A model generated the notes under the pieces. The model saw only the letters and a program-made list of their open reading frames with translations. It was not told the DNA's origin and searched no databases. From Burkholderiales bacterium (lineage in GTDB: Bacteria; Pseudomonadota; Gammaproteobacteria; Burkholderiales; Burkholderiaceae_C), in the NCBI GenBank assembly GCA_027484405.1, contig JAIXTA010000208.1:1-64000 (forward strand): a DNA stretch of 64,000 nt, in the 5' to 3' direction. Position numbers and translations under genes: made by a program. Shown here one piece after another: positions 49,214 through 59,390 of the stretch. The first letter of the stretch is position 1; each line of letters opens with the position of its first letter.

Positions 49214-49630
49214 ATGAGCACCAAGCAACTCGTTTCCGTCCTGCTGGCCGGTGTGCTGTTCGGCTTCGGTCTGGCGTTGTCCACGATGGTGAACCCGGCA
49301 GTCGTGCTGGCCTTCCTGCGCTGGCAGGACTTTGGCTTGCTGCTGGTGCTGGGCGGGGCGACCACGCTGACCTTCGTGGCCTATCAAAGTCTGCCGCGGC
49401 TGATGCGCCGGCCCCTGTTCGGCGCGCAGTTCGACCGCCATCCGGCCGCCATGGACGCCCGCACCCTGGGCGGTGCAGCGCTCTTTGGCATCGGCTGGGG
49501 CATCAGCGGCGTGTGCCCCGGACCCGCCATTGCCGGGCTGGGCACCGGCAACTTCAGTCTGCTCTGGGTGGTGGTGGCCATGGCCCTGGGGGCCTGGGTG
49601 CAGGGGCGCTTTTTCGCGCCACGCAGCTAG
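49214..49630 (+). CDS. YeeE/YedE-like protein (DUF6691 type, second half)
   Basis: LLAGVLFGFGLALSTMVNPAVVLAFL; GAALFGIGWGISGVCPGPAIAGLGTG. Confidence 0.88.
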   Translation: MSTKQLVSVLLAGVLFGFGLALSTMVNPAVVLAFLRWQDFGLLLVLGGATTLTFVAYQSLPRLMRRPLFGAQFDRHPAAMDARTLGGAALFGIGWGISGVCPGPAIAGLGTGNFSLLWVVVAMALGAWVQGRFFAPRS

Positions 49631-49633
49631 CGC

Positions 49634-50707
49634 TCAGTCGAAACGGGCGCCGGCCGGGCCACGTGTGGGCACATCGCCCAGCCGGTCAAGGATGGCCTCG
49701 GCGAGTGCCAGCACCGACAGGGGCGCGCTGCCCTCCGCCTTGTTGTTGATGATGACCTGAACCGGCTGGCCCATGCGCACATGGGCTGCGGCGAGATCAG
49801 CCAGGCCGTGGCGGGTATCGAGGTCCGGATCCACCAGTCGGTTGAAGGGCGCATATCGGTCTTTCGCGCCTTCGTACTTCATGCCGGCATGCAGGCTCCA
49901 GCGCACCACCAGCGGACCGGGCGGCAACAGCTCGAGCGCGCGCGCCTGCCGCGCCAGTTCCGGCATGCGGGCATGGATGCCGATGCACAGGCGTACGCCA
50001 TGCTCGCCCAGCGCGCGCACCAGCCGCGGGGTGAGCAGTTCGGGGTCGCGCAGCTCAAGCGCCAAGGTGGCCGCACGGGCCTCCGCAGCGCGGAGGGCTC
50101 CGAAGAACTCGCTGATGCGAGCGGCAAACCCGGCCGGATCGGCCAGCAACGCGCGGTGCACGGGTGAGAGCTGGAACACCAGTGCACCTGCCTTGGCTTC
50201 CAGGCCGTCGAGGCAGGGTTTGACGAACTGCTCCAGCGCGAGCTGCGCGTTCAGGAAGTCCGGGTTTGGTTGCAGGGCCACACCGCTGCTGCCCCGGATC
50301 GTGGCATCGCACACGGTGCTGGGCGCCTTGATCAGGAAGCGGAAGTGCGCCGGCACCTGCTGCGCGTAGTCGCGGTACTGCGTTTCGGAGAGCGGCGCGT
50401 AGAAGCCGCGGTCGATGCCCACCGCGCCGAGCACCGGGTGCCGCGCATACTGCTTCAGCCCCTTGCGCGAAAGGGTGCTCTCCGTGGCGGCCTCGGGGTA
50501 GACGATGCCGGCCCAGCCGGGAAAGGACCAGGACGAGGTGCCCAGGGATACGCCGGGCGGCAGAGGGCGCGGCAGTTGCAGCGCATCGGGCAGCGGGCCG
50601 GAGGGCTCCACCTCACGGGCTTTGCGGCCGGGAGGGCGTGCCGCGCTGCGCTCAGTGCCCGCCGAGTCGTCTCCAAACAGGCCGAACTGGTCCGGGGGCG
50701 TAGGCAT
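49634..50707 (-). CDS. DUF72 domain-containing protein
   Basis: VSLGTSSWSFPGWAGIVYPE; FYAPLSETQYRDYAQQVPAHFRFLIKAP. Confidence 0.85.
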   Translation of the reverse strand: MPTPPDQFGLFGDDSAGTERSAARPPGRKAREVEPSGPLPDALQLPRPLPPGVSLGTSSWSFPGWAGIVYPEAATESTLSRKGLKQYARHPVLGAVGIDRGFYAPLSETQYRDYAQQVPAHFRFLIKAPSTVCDATIRGSSGVALQPNPDFLNAQLALEQFVKPCLDGLEAKAGALVFQLSPVHRALLADPAGFAARISEFFGALRAAEARAATLALELRDPELLTPRLVRALGEHGVRLCIGIHARMPELARQARALELLPPGPLVVRWSLHAGMKYEGAKDRYAPFNRLVDPDLDTRHGLADLAAAHVRMGQPVQVIINNKAEGSAPLSVLALAEAILDRLGDVPTRGPAGARFD

Positions 50708-50734
50708 GGCTCCGAGACGGCGCGGGCTGGCGCG

Positions 50735-52840
50735 TCAGGCGGCCTCGGCATCGCGCGGGGTGCGTGCGGGCGACAGGGTCGGCGTGGTGAGCGGGTCGGC
50801 CGTGCCCACATCGCCCGGCCGCACCACTAGTGGCGGCACGGCAAATGCGCCGGTGGCCTCCATCGCGGCAACTGCAGCTGCGGCCGCATTGGCCTGGTTG
50901 CTGGCCGTGGTGCTGTCCAGCGGGACGGTCAGCAGCACGCGTGTACCGCGCACGCCGGACTCGAGCAGCAGGTCGGCGCCGATGCGGTTGGCGCGCTTCT
51001 GCAGATTGGGAAGGCCCCGGCCTCGGCCGGGCGCAGCCTGGACCTCGAAGCCCACGCCGTTGTCGGCAATTTCGACCAGGAGTGCGGGCGGGTGGGTCTG
51101 GAGGCGCAGCTGCACGGTGGCTTCAGTGGCCTGCGAGTGCTTCAGGATGTTGGTCAGGCTCTCCTGCATCACGCGCAGGATCGGCAAGGTGGCCGTGGCA
51201 GGCAGCGCCGAGGTGTCCGGCACATTGAGCATGCTCCAGTTGAGCTTGACGCCGGCGGCCTTGAAGCGCGCCTGCATGCGGAAGCGCAGGTTGCCCACGG
51301 CAGGCAGCAGCTCGGCGCCGTCCGGCGCAAAGGCATCAATGGCCAGGCGCAGGTCGTCCAGCGCGTCGCGCAGGATATTGACCATCTCCTGCTTGCTGAC
51401 GTTGCTGCGCTCGACCATCACCAGCGAAGACAGCAGCTGGCTGCCGAGGCCGTCGTGCATGTCCTGCATGATGCGGGCGCGCTCTTCCACGGTGATGCGG
51501 CGCTGCTCGATCTCGTACTGCTCGTCATACTTGCGCATGAGCTCGATCTCGCGCGCGGACACGCGATCGGCCAGCATAAAGTTCACGGTCTCGAGGCGGT
51601 CCATCGCCAGCGCATAGCGCGACACCAGCACCGCGCCCATCACGATCATGACCACCGGACCGGAGAGGTGCGCAAAGATCGGCCCGGCAATCGGCAGCAG
51701 GCCCAGGGTCCCGGCAAAGTCGATCAGGTTGAGCACCACCATCAAGGTCAGCGACAGCAGCAGCCCGGTCACTTCCAGCGTGGGTCGCTGCAGCGCGGCG
51801 CGCACCAGCAGGAACACGGCATAGAACGAGGCCAGCGCGATGCTGACGCTCCAGATCCGGCCGAACACGCCCTCCGGGTTCACGCCAAAGAACAGGGCAC
51901 CCAGGATGCCGGCCATGCCGATGCCGATCACGATGGCATCGACCCACCGATGCACGGCACCGACCAGGCGGGTGATGCCCATCATCAGGCAGGCGGTCAC
52001 GCCGCCGTAGCCCACGTAGTACAGAAGCCGCCAGGCAATGCGCGCCTCCAGGGGCATGAACTCGATCCAGAAGTACACCGCCCGGATGCCCCAGAAGATG
52101 CCCGCCAGGCCGAGCAGACCGTAGCTGACCTGCTCGCGGCGCAGCCACCAGAACCAGATGAAGGCCAGCCCGAAGGTGAAGCTCACGAGTGCCGTGATCC
52201 GCGGCGTGGTGTGCGCCATGAAAAAGGCGGTCTCGTACTGTTCGCGCAGCATGTTGGTCGGCCCGATCTCCATGGGAGGCATGGAGTTCGGGCCGCTGCG
52301 GAAGGTGGTCTTGATCAGGATCTCGTTGGTGCCCGGCCAGAGCAGGGCATTGGGCAGCTCGATCAGCAGGGGCTTGCGCCAGCGCACGAAGGTGCGCTCG
52401 TCGCCCGGCTGAATGCCACCCACGCGCATTCCGTTCACATAGACCCAGCCGCCGTTGTAGACCCGGCTGACCAGCAGTGCGATGGGCTCTGCCGGGCGCG
52501 CATTCAGATCGAATCGGAGGCGGATCCATTGGGCATGGAGCTGATCGGCCCGCTCGCTGCCCGGGGCGGTCCAGTTGTAGGGCAGGGTGGTGCGAACGAA
52601 GGCCTCATTCTGCGTCGGCGGGACCTCTGCGTTGCTGGCGCCCTGGGCACTGGTGCGGATCTCGACCGTGTTGATCTGCACGACCGCTCGACCGGCGTCG
52701 GCATGGGCCTGCGGCAGTGCAATCAGCCCGGTGGCGAGCGCGAGGGCGCTGCCTGTGCGGCGCAGACCGTTCAGCAGGGCGCCGATCAGGCCGATCCCGA
52801 CAGCGCGCGCACCGCCGGTTTGCAGGGCACGCGCATCCAT
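50735..52840 (-). CDS. Sensor histidine kinase (NarL-type HisKA_3, multi-TM sensor)
   Basis: EERARIMQDMHDGLGSQLLSSLVMVERS; LLVEIADNGVGFEVQAAPGRGRGLPNLQKRANRIGADL. Confidence 0.92.
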   Translation of the reverse strand: MDARALQTGGARAVGIGLIGALLNGLRRTGSALALATGLIALPQAHADAGRAVVQINTVEIRTSAQGASNAEVPPTQNEAFVRTTLPYNWTAPGSERADQLHAQWIRLRFDLNARPAEPIALLVSRVYNGGWVYVNGMRVGGIQPGDERTFVRWRKPLLIELPNALLWPGTNEILIKTTFRSGPNSMPPMEIGPTNMLREQYETAFFMAHTTPRITALVSFTFGLAFIWFWWLRREQVSYGLLGLAGIFWGIRAVYFWIEFMPLEARIAWRLLYYVGYGGVTACLMMGITRLVGAVHRWVDAIVIGIGMAGILGALFFGVNPEGVFGRIWSVSIALASFYAVFLLVRAALQRPTLEVTGLLLSLTLMVVLNLIDFAGTLGLLPIAGPIFAHLSGPVVMIVMGAVLVSRYALAMDRLETVNFMLADRVSAREIELMRKYDEQYEIEQRRITVEERARIMQDMHDGLGSQLLSSLVMVERSNVSKQEMVNILRDALDDLRLAIDAFAPDGAELLPAVGNLRFRMQARFKAAGVKLNWSMLNVPDTSALPATATLPILRVMQESLTNILKHSQATEATVQLRLQTHPPALLVEIADNGVGFEVQAAPGRGRGLPNLQKRANRIGADLLLESGVRGTRVLLTVPLDSTTASNQANAAAAAVAAMEATGAFAVPPLVVRPGDVGTADPLTTPTLSPARTPRDAEAA

Positions 52841-52845
52841 GGCGG

Positions 52846-53529
52846 TCAGATGGCGCCGAGCAGACCCATCTGCGTGGCCTCGTACACGGCCTGGCCGCGC
52901 GAGTTCACCGCCAGCTTGCGGTAGATCTTCTTGATGTGAGTCGCCACGGTGTAGGGCGAGATGTCGAGCAGTTCGCCGATCTCGTTGAAGGAGAAGCCCT
53001 TGGCGAGCAGCTGCAGGATCTGCGTCTCGCGCGCGGACAGCGGCACTTCTGGGCCTTCCACCGGCGTGGCCGGCTTCACCGGCACGGCTGCACGCGGCTT
53101 GCTGGCGCGAAAGCGCTCGAGCACATGGCGCGCCACCACCGGGCTGACCGGCGAGCCGCCGGCATGCAGGGTCTTGATGGCATCGACGAATTCTTCCTGC
53201 GGCGTGTCCTTCAGCAGGTAGCCGGTCGCGCCGGCCTCGATGCTGTCGACCACGTGCATTTCGTCATCGAACACCGTGATGACCATGATGTCGGTGTCCG
53301 GATACTTCTCGGCGCAGTGCTTGATGATCTCGATGCCGCTGGCATCGGGCATGCCGAGATCCACCAGCATCACATCGGGCTGCTCCTCGTCGATCATGGT
53401 CTTGGCATTTGCGATGGTCGAGGCCACACCGAGCAGCTCGAAGGCATCCTCGCGCGTGACCGCGTCCGTGAAGCGGCGCTGGAATTCGGGCTCGTCTTCC
53501 ACCACCATGATGCTGAGCTTGTTGGTCAT
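52846..53529 (-). CDS. LuxR-family DNA-binding response regulator
   Basis: VVEDEPEFQRRFTDAV; VMLVDLGMPDASGIEII; LSARETQILQLLAKGFSFNEIGELLDISPYTVATHIKKIYRKL. Confidence 0.96.
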   Translation of the reverse strand: MTNKLSIMVVEDEPEFQRRFTDAVTREDAFELLGVASTIANAKTMIDEEQPDVMLVDLGMPDASGIEIIKHCAEKYPDTDIMVITVFDDEMHVVDSIEAGATGYLLKDTPQEEFVDAIKTLHAGGSPVSPVVARHVLERFRASKPRAAVPVKPATPVEGPEVPLSARETQILQLLAKGFSFNEIGELLDISPYTVATHIKKIYRKLAVNSRGQAVYEATQMGLLGAI

Positions 53530-53565
53530 GCTGCACCTGCAAGAATTGGATTGCGGTTGACTAGC

Positions 53566-54204
53566 TTAGGGCGCAAGGCGCGTGAGCTTCCAGTCTGTTG
53601 ACCCATTCAAGGTATAGAGAATGCGGTCATGCAGGCGCGAGGGGCGGCCCTGCCAGAACTCCACGCGGTCCGGCACAAGCCGGAATCCGCCCCAGTGCGG
53701 CGGTCGAGGCGGGTTGAGCAGAAACTTCGCGCCGTACTCCGCGGCCCGGGCGACCAGCACGGCGCGCGAGGCGATTTCCTGGCTCTGCGGGCTCGCCCAG
53801 GCACCGATGCGGCTGTCCAGCGGGCGGCTGGCGAAATAGGCATCGGACTCCGCATCGCTGACCTTGTCCACGCGACCTTCAATGCGCACCACGCGCTCCA
53901 GCTCCACCCAATGGAACTGCAGTGCGGCAAATGGATGCTCGGCGAGCTCCTTGCCCTTGCGGCTGTCGTAGTTCGTGTACCAGACGAAGCCGCGCGCATC
54001 GACACCCTTGATCAGGACCACGCGCGTGCTGGGTCGCTCGCCTGCCCCCACCGTGGCCAGGGTCATGGCGTTGGGTTCGGGGATCTCGGCCTTCAGCGCT
54101 TCGTCGAACCAGCGCTGGAATTGGCTGATGGGATCGGCGGCGCAGGCATCTTCATCCAGCGCGCCACGGCTGTAGGTCTTGCGGAGGTCGGCAATGGAGC
54201 TCAT
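53566..54204 (-). CDS. pdxH: Pyridoxamine 5'-phosphate oxidase
   Basis: [57 protein letters not shown]. Confidence 0.96.
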   Translation of the reverse strand: MSSIADLRKTYSRGALDEDACAADPISQFQRWFDEALKAEIPEPNAMTLATVGAGERPSTRVVLIKGVDARGFVWYTNYDSRKGKELAEHPFAALQFHWVELERVVRIEGRVDKVSDAESDAYFASRPLDSRIGAWASPQSQEIASRAVLVARAAEYGAKFLLNPPRPPHWGGFRLVPDRVEFWQGRPSRLHDRILYTLNGSTDWKLTRLAP

Positions 54205-54293
54205 GCCCGAAGTCTAGAACCCGCCACGCTGTGGCGAAGGACGGCGGGCCGCCAATCGGCCGCTCAACCGGGTGTCGAGGCCTGGGAGCGCGC

Positions 54294-54881
54294 TCAAGCC
54301 GTGGCGTGCAGCAGGCGCACCAGCTGCTTCAGCCGAGTATCTCGAAAGCCGTGGGCTTCGAGCGAGGCCACGGTGTTCTCGAGGTATTCGCGCGCTGTGC
54401 CGCGGCTGCCCACCCCGCTGTGCAAGGCGGCCAGCAGCTCCTGCATGGGCAGCTTGCCGCAGTAGCCGTCGGCCCCGCGGCGCACGACGAAGGTCAGGGC
54501 GGTGATCGGCTCGGTGTCCGTGCTCACGCGCAGCCAGGTCGGGTCGTAGGAGTGGTTGGTCATCTCCCGGTCCCAGAGCTCCGTCAGTGCCGTTTTCACG
54601 TCGGCCGCAGCAATCCGCAGTGCCAGCCCCGTGCAGGCGCCGCCACGGTCGAGACCCAGCACCAACCCGGGGTTCTGCGGGGTGCCGCGGAAGTGCTTGC
54701 TCCAGAGATACAGGCCGCGATGAAAGCCGGCCAGGCGTGCACGGCGCTTTTCAATGATGGGGATGCCGGGGTTCCAGATCAGCGAGCCGTAGGCAAAGAC
54801 CCAGACATCGTGCCCGGGGACGATGCTCGAAAGCAGACAGTCCAGACTGCGGCAGATGCGGTGGGCGCCGGGGGGTTGCAT
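54294..54881 (-). CDS. Gamma-glutamylcyclotransferase (ChaC-like)
   Basis: VWVFAYGSLIWNPGIPIIEKRRARLAGFHRGLYLWSKHFRGTPQNPGLVLGLDRGGACTGLALRI. Confidence 0.9.
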   Translation of the reverse strand: MQPPGAHRICRSLDCLLSSIVPGHDVWVFAYGSLIWNPGIPIIEKRRARLAGFHRGLYLWSKHFRGTPQNPGLVLGLDRGGACTGLALRIAAADVKTALTELWDREMTNHSYDPTWLRVSTDTEPITALTFVVRRGADGYCGKLPMQELLAALHSGVGSRGTAREYLENTVASLEAHGFRDTRLKQLVRLLHATA

Positions 54882-54921
54882 GAGTCTGAAGCTTAGCGAT
54901 TCGTGTGCCAGGCCTTCGGGG

Positions 54922-56169
54922 CTACTCCGCCGCGCGGGCGGCAATGCGCCGATGCACCGCCACGCTGCCCGCGGTGAGCATCAATGCCACCACCACGAAC
55001 AGCCCGGCGATCCCGAGGACCCCGCTGGCCGCGCCGAAGAAGGTCGGCAGGGCAAAACTGGACGCATTGCCGAAGGTGGCGCGCAGGCCCACGGCTTCGG
55101 CCTCGCGACCGCGCGGCGCCGCCTCGTGCACCAGCGCAAGAAAGTGCGGCTGGCTCGCGCCCAGGGCCAGGCCCAGCGCAAAGGCGGCCACAAACAGCAA
55201 GGGCACCGAGTGAATGAAGGGCAGGGCCGCATACACCAGCATCGAGATCACGAACACCGCGCGCAGCACCTGCCAGGGCTCGAAGCGGCCGGCCAGCCAG
55301 CCCAGCATCAGCCGCACGGCAAACAGCGCTGCCGCAAAGGCGCCCATCAGCAGGCCGATCGTCGAAGCCGACAGGCCGATGCTCTTGCCGTGAATGGGCA
55401 TCACGAACTGGAAGGTGTCCCAGGCCACGGCCACTGCCGTGGTGAGCAAGAGCAGCGGGCGCAACTGCGGGTCGCGCAGCAGATCCATGAGGCTGTGGCC
55501 CTCGCGGCCCGGGTGCGGCTGCGGCTTGGGAAACAGCTGCGGCTGGCGGCGGCCGAGCTGCCATTGGCCGATGAGCGCGGCCAGCACGCAGGCGCTCATG
55601 GCGCCAAAGGCCGCGCGGTAGCCCAGGTGGTCGATCAGGAAGCCGCAGACCACCGGGCCGGCCAGGCTGGCGATCGAGGCGCCAATCGCGATGCGCGCGA
55701 AGGTGGCCGGCCGCGTCTCGGCCGTGGAGAGCAGGCCGGCAATGGTCTGCATCGTCACCTGGTTCATCGACAGACCCGTGCCGATCAGCGCCGAAGCCAC
55801 CAGCAGGCCCCAGGGGTGCGGGCCGAAGGTGGCAATCAGCACGCCAGCGAGTTCGATGGCCAGCCCCAGGCGCATCGGCAGCTTGGGTCCGACCCGGTCG
55901 GCCCAGCGGCCCACAGGAATGGCGATCAGGAAGGGCAGCAGGCCGAACAGGCCGATGGCCAGACCCACAAAGGCTGCGGAGGCGCCGCTGCCCAGCGCGG
56001 CCAGCGAGATGGTGACCCGTGCACCAGTCAGGGCCGTGTGGGCCAGCACCGTGCAGGTGATCAGCGCGAGGAAGGCTCTTGTTTGTGTGGCGTCCACCGC
56101 GCCGGGTGGAGCACCGTCTGGAGCCGCGGGGAGGGCCACGATCCGGGAGGAGAAACTCGATGACGCCAT
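54922..56169 (-). CDS. MFS transporter
   Basis: 12-TM-like hydrophobic pattern; GLFGLLPFLIAIPVGRWADRVGPKLPMRLGL. Confidence 0.9.
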   Translation of the reverse strand: MASSSFSSRIVALPAAPDGAPPGAVDATQTRAFLALITCTVLAHTALTGARVTISLAALGSGASAAFVGLAIGLFGLLPFLIAIPVGRWADRVGPKLPMRLGLAIELAGVLIATFGPHPWGLLVASALIGTGLSMNQVTMQTIAGLLSTAETRPATFARIAIGASIASLAGPVVCGFLIDHLGYRAAFGAMSACVLAALIGQWQLGRRQPQLFPKPQPHPGREGHSLMDLLRDPQLRPLLLLTTAVAVAWDTFQFVMPIHGKSIGLSASTIGLLMGAFAAALFAVRLMLGWLAGRFEPWQVLRAVFVISMLVYAALPFIHSVPLLFVAAFALGLALGASQPHFLALVHEAAPRGREAEAVGLRATFGNASSFALPTFFGAASGVLGIAGLFVVVALMLTAGSVAVHRRIAARAAE

Positions 56170-56291
56170 TGTGACAACGACGTGATTTCGTCGCAATGCG
56201 AAAAGACCCGCTTGCGCAGGCCTTTTCGTGAATTGCCGGCTGGACTGCTGCTGCTGACCGACCAGCGAACTGTCGGTCAGTGCCCGAAACA

Positions 56292-57965
56292 TCAGAAGTT
56301 GATGTTGTTGCTCAGTCGCCGCAGGCTGTTGGCTGCGGCGGGGTTGAAGTAGAACGCGTCCTCAGCGACCGTTCCCGTTGCACTATTCGTCTTGCGTGCC
56401 CGAAGCACTCTATTGCCTGCCCGTGGACCCAGCGTGCCAGTGATGTCCGCGTCGCGTACGGTGGCGGGCAGGGTGCCGAGAATTAGGGTGGTGCCAGCGG
56501 CCGGTGTCCAGACGTGGACAGCAGATCCTCCAGCGTTGCGTCCGCCGGGGTTGACGGTCAAGAGGAGCCGATCGGCGCTCGATGCGGCAGCGTAGTTGAT
56601 CGTGGGGTTGGGAATGCTGCTCATTGAGGTTACGTCGTCGATCTGCTGAAGCACCCTGCCGGTCGTGTCCACGGCAAGTGCCACGCCGGCCTGGCGTGCA
56701 TTGTTCAGCGTACGAATGAGCACACGCCCACGCTGCGGCAAGACCGCCGAGATCACGTCGCCAGAGCCCGCGGCCACGGAAAACACAGGCAGAGCCTGAG
56801 CCGTGGTCCGATCCACCAGATACACCGTCTGCGCGCCGCTCGGCGCCTGTCCGACGACATAGACCCCCTCGTCTGCAGGAATCACCAGGAGCACGGTCCC
56901 CATGGCAGCGGTGTCGATGCGCACCGCCGTATTGCTGCTGTCATCGATGCGGTACCAGGGTCCACCGGCTCGGGCCAGCAGGCCGCCCATATCAGCCTGC
57001 ACGCTGTCGACGAAGCCGGGAATCGTCAGTTCGGTGCTCGCGCCAGCCGCCCCAGCGACTGCAGCTTCCGGATCCACGCGCCAGATGCGAGTCGATGAGC
57101 CGTCCGAGGCGCGCAGCGCAACATAGCTGGGTCCTCTCACGCCAAGGCTTCGTGTGGCCAGCAGTGCACCGGAGATCTGTGGGGGCGGGATGGAAGCCAA
57201 TTGGGCCGCAGGTGCTGACAGATCGGGGCGCCAGACGCGCAGCGCGCCGGTCTGCTCGAAGATGGCCCAGGCGGCGAGGTTCTGTCGTGCGGCCTGCCCG
57301 CCGAGCGGGACCAAGCTGTTTACACCCGCCATGGGTGGTGCGGCTGTTGCCGGCTCATCGGCCCGCTGGCTTGCCCGCACGAGCAGAAGCTGATCGTCGA
57401 GCGTGTTGCAGGACAGATCCGGCCCCGCACGGCGCAGCACAATGAAGCCGCCATCCGCAGCCGAGACGTCGATGGTGCCGACGGCAAAGATGAAGCAGAA
57501 GTCAGTGACCGCCGAGTTCATGCTTGTGTTGGTCACGCGCCGGGGGGACTGATTGCGCTGCGTCACGTCCGTCACCTGGACCTGCCCGTTGTCGACGGTC
57601 CAGACGCGAGCGAACCGGTCGTCGGAATAGACGCCGGTTGCTGGGTTCATGTTTCCTGTCGAGGTCACGTTCCAGTCCCAGGCCTGAGCCACATTGAAGC
57701 TGGCCAGCAAAGCGCCATTGGTCCCGTCGGGGTCGTATAGGTTGAGGCGGGCAAATCCGGCTGCGCTGGAACCTGTACCGGTGATCGCACGCTCCACGCC
57801 GATCAGCAGTGCGGGTGCCGAGGCTGACGGCGGCGGTGGCGGCGAAGCGGGAGGCGCAGACGGTGCCGCACTGGAGGAGCCTCCGCCGCCGCACCCCGCC
57901 AACAGGTGGGCGCAGGCCATCGCAATGACCAAAGTCCGGGCTGCGCGCTGTGTGGATCTTGACAT
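56292..57965 (-). CDS. Hypothetical lipoprotein with Gly/Ser/Pro-rich tether
   Basis: HLLAGC-GGGGSSSAAPSAPPASPPPPPSAS; long ORF, no family recognised. Confidence 0.75.
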   Translation of the reverse strand: MSRSTQRAARTLVIAMACAHLLAGCGGGGSSSAAPSAPPASPPPPPSASAPALLIGVERAITGTGSSAAGFARLNLYDPDGTNGALLASFNVAQAWDWNVTSTGNMNPATGVYSDDRFARVWTVDNGQVQVTDVTQRNQSPRRVTNTSMNSAVTDFCFIFAVGTIDVSAADGGFIVLRRAGPDLSCNTLDDQLLLVRASQRADEPATAAPPMAGVNSLVPLGGQAARQNLAAWAIFEQTGALRVWRPDLSAPAAQLASIPPPQISGALLATRSLGVRGPSYVALRASDGSSTRIWRVDPEAAVAGAAGASTELTIPGFVDSVQADMGGLLARAGGPWYRIDDSSNTAVRIDTAAMGTVLLVIPADEGVYVVGQAPSGAQTVYLVDRTTAQALPVFSVAAGSGDVISAVLPQRGRVLIRTLNNARQAGVALAVDTTGRVLQQIDDVTSMSSIPNPTINYAAASSADRLLLTVNPGGRNAGGSAVHVWTPAAGTTLILGTLPATVRDADITGTLGPRAGNRVLRARKTNSATGTVAEDAFYFNPAAANSLRRLSNNINF

Positions 57966-58156
57966 TCCTGCTCCGTGAGAACGTTTAGCTTTTCGTGAAG
58001 GGCCGGGCGCCCTGCCGCGGCCAGCATGGCCGCAAGTGTGCAGCGCTGGCGTCCGCTCCCAGCGTCGCACACGCCTGCTGCACGGACAGATGCGCGCGTG
58101 CAGCGACGAATTGTGTGTTTCTCACAACGTCGTCGCAGTGCTCTGCGGCCGACTGC

Positions 58157-59149
58157 TCAGGTTCTTGCGCCATGAGATTGCGCGCTGATTTTGCGTTGCC
58201 CGGCGTCTGCCCGTCGCGCCAACCACGCCAGCAGCCCCGGCTGGATCTTCGTCAGGCTGCGATACGCCAGCACCTGCTCGCTCATGCTGGCCACGGCGGC
58301 GTGGGTGGCAGCCGCAGCTTCGGGCGTGGCGATGGCAGTCTCGATCGGCTCGATCATCAGGCGGATGCAGAACACGGCCTGGGCAGGCGACGCGTCGGGT
58401 ACGGGAATGAAGCTCTGGTGCTCCACGCGAGCCCAGAGCCTTTGGCCGAGTGTGGCGGGGTCGGCATCCAGTGGCCACACACGCGGGGCGGCGCGCCTGG
58501 GGTGGCCGTCGAAGTGAGGGCCGGGCTGGAAGGTCCAGACGTTGCGCTGCCAGCGCTCGGCGCCGGTGACGAGCCGGGCGAGTGATTCGCTGGCCTTGAT
58601 GAGCAGTGGGTTGTCGGCTACCGGGAGGTGGGCCGCAGCGAAGGGCAGGCCGATCTTGTCCTCCGGCGCCCAGTGCGAGGGCACGCAGACCGCAAGCACC
58701 TGCAGCTGCGTGGTGCTGCCATCCAGCACGGCAAGGTCCTCACGCACGGCCAGCGCAAACAGCGCCCAGCGGCGGCGCAGCGGTTCGGCGGCAAGGCGCG
58801 CCAGCGCCTCTGCCACGCCAGCCGGCGCCTGCGGGCCGAGGCGCAGCGCACCGCTGGCAAGCTCCAGCTCTGCATCCAGCAGCGACAGGTGCAGCCGGCC
58901 CCCCTCCAGCCGGGCGTGCTGCGGTGCATCCTGAACCAGACGCTCGGCCAAGGCGCGTGCCGCGGCGGTGGCGTCGAAGCCCGGGGCGAGCAGCACGGTC
59001 TGCGCCGGGTGGGCGAGGGCGGCGAGCTTCTCGGCAAACAGGCGGTCGGCCGGGTCGAGCGCGGTGAGGTTGGGCGCGCCGTCTGCCATGCGCGACAGAC
59101 CGGGCTGCATGCGAAAGGGGGCGGCGAGGGCGGCGAAGTCGAAGTCCAT
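58157..59149 (-). CDS. DUF3445 family (heme-dependent oxidative N-demethylase-like) protein
   Basis: VCVPSHWAPEDKIGLPFAAAHLPVAD; RVEHQSFIPVPDASPAQAVFCIRLMIEPIE; LTKIQPGLLAWL. Confidence 0.8.
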   Translation of the reverse strand: MDFDFAALAAPFRMQPGLSRMADGAPNLTALDPADRLFAEKLAALAHPAQTVLLAPGFDATAAARALAERLVQDAPQHARLEGGRLHLSLLDAELELASGALRLGPQAPAGVAEALARLAAEPLRRRWALFALAVREDLAVLDGSTTQLQVLAVCVPSHWAPEDKIGLPFAAAHLPVADNPLLIKASESLARLVTGAERWQRNVWTFQPGPHFDGHPRRAAPRVWPLDADPATLGQRLWARVEHQSFIPVPDASPAQAVFCIRLMIEPIETAIATPEAAAATHAAVASMSEQVLAYRSLTKIQPGLLAWLARRADAGQRKISAQSHGART

Positions 59150-59223
59150 GGCGCCGCATTGTCGCTGCGCGCAGCCCCGCGGGGAGCATGCACGGCGCTG
59201 TGCGTTGCACTGACTCGCCTTTG

Positions 59224-59364
59224 CGCTTGCTGGGTGCGGCTTTCCAGTCTGTCTGGCTCAGGGGCCGCATCCCGCAACGATCTTCAGGCAGGGGGTCTGA
59301 AGAGGCTTTCTGGGTGCGGATCTTCGAGCGTTTAGCCCGAAGATCCGCACCAGACAAGCGAGAT
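59224..59364. repeat. Dispersed palindromic repeat, copy 4 (between TPR and DUF3445 genes)
   Basis: CGCTTGCTGGGTGCGG...CCGCACCAGACAAGCGAGA; 13-bp stem GTGCGGATCTTCG/CGAAGATCCGCAC (59314-59350). Confidence 0.82.
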
Positions 59365-59390
59365 GGCGGGGGTGGAGTGCTTGCGCGGGC

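Noticed and set aside
51092-52924. 610-aa plus-strand ORF, His/Gln-rich
   Set aside because: Antisense to the histidine kinase gene; shadow ORF
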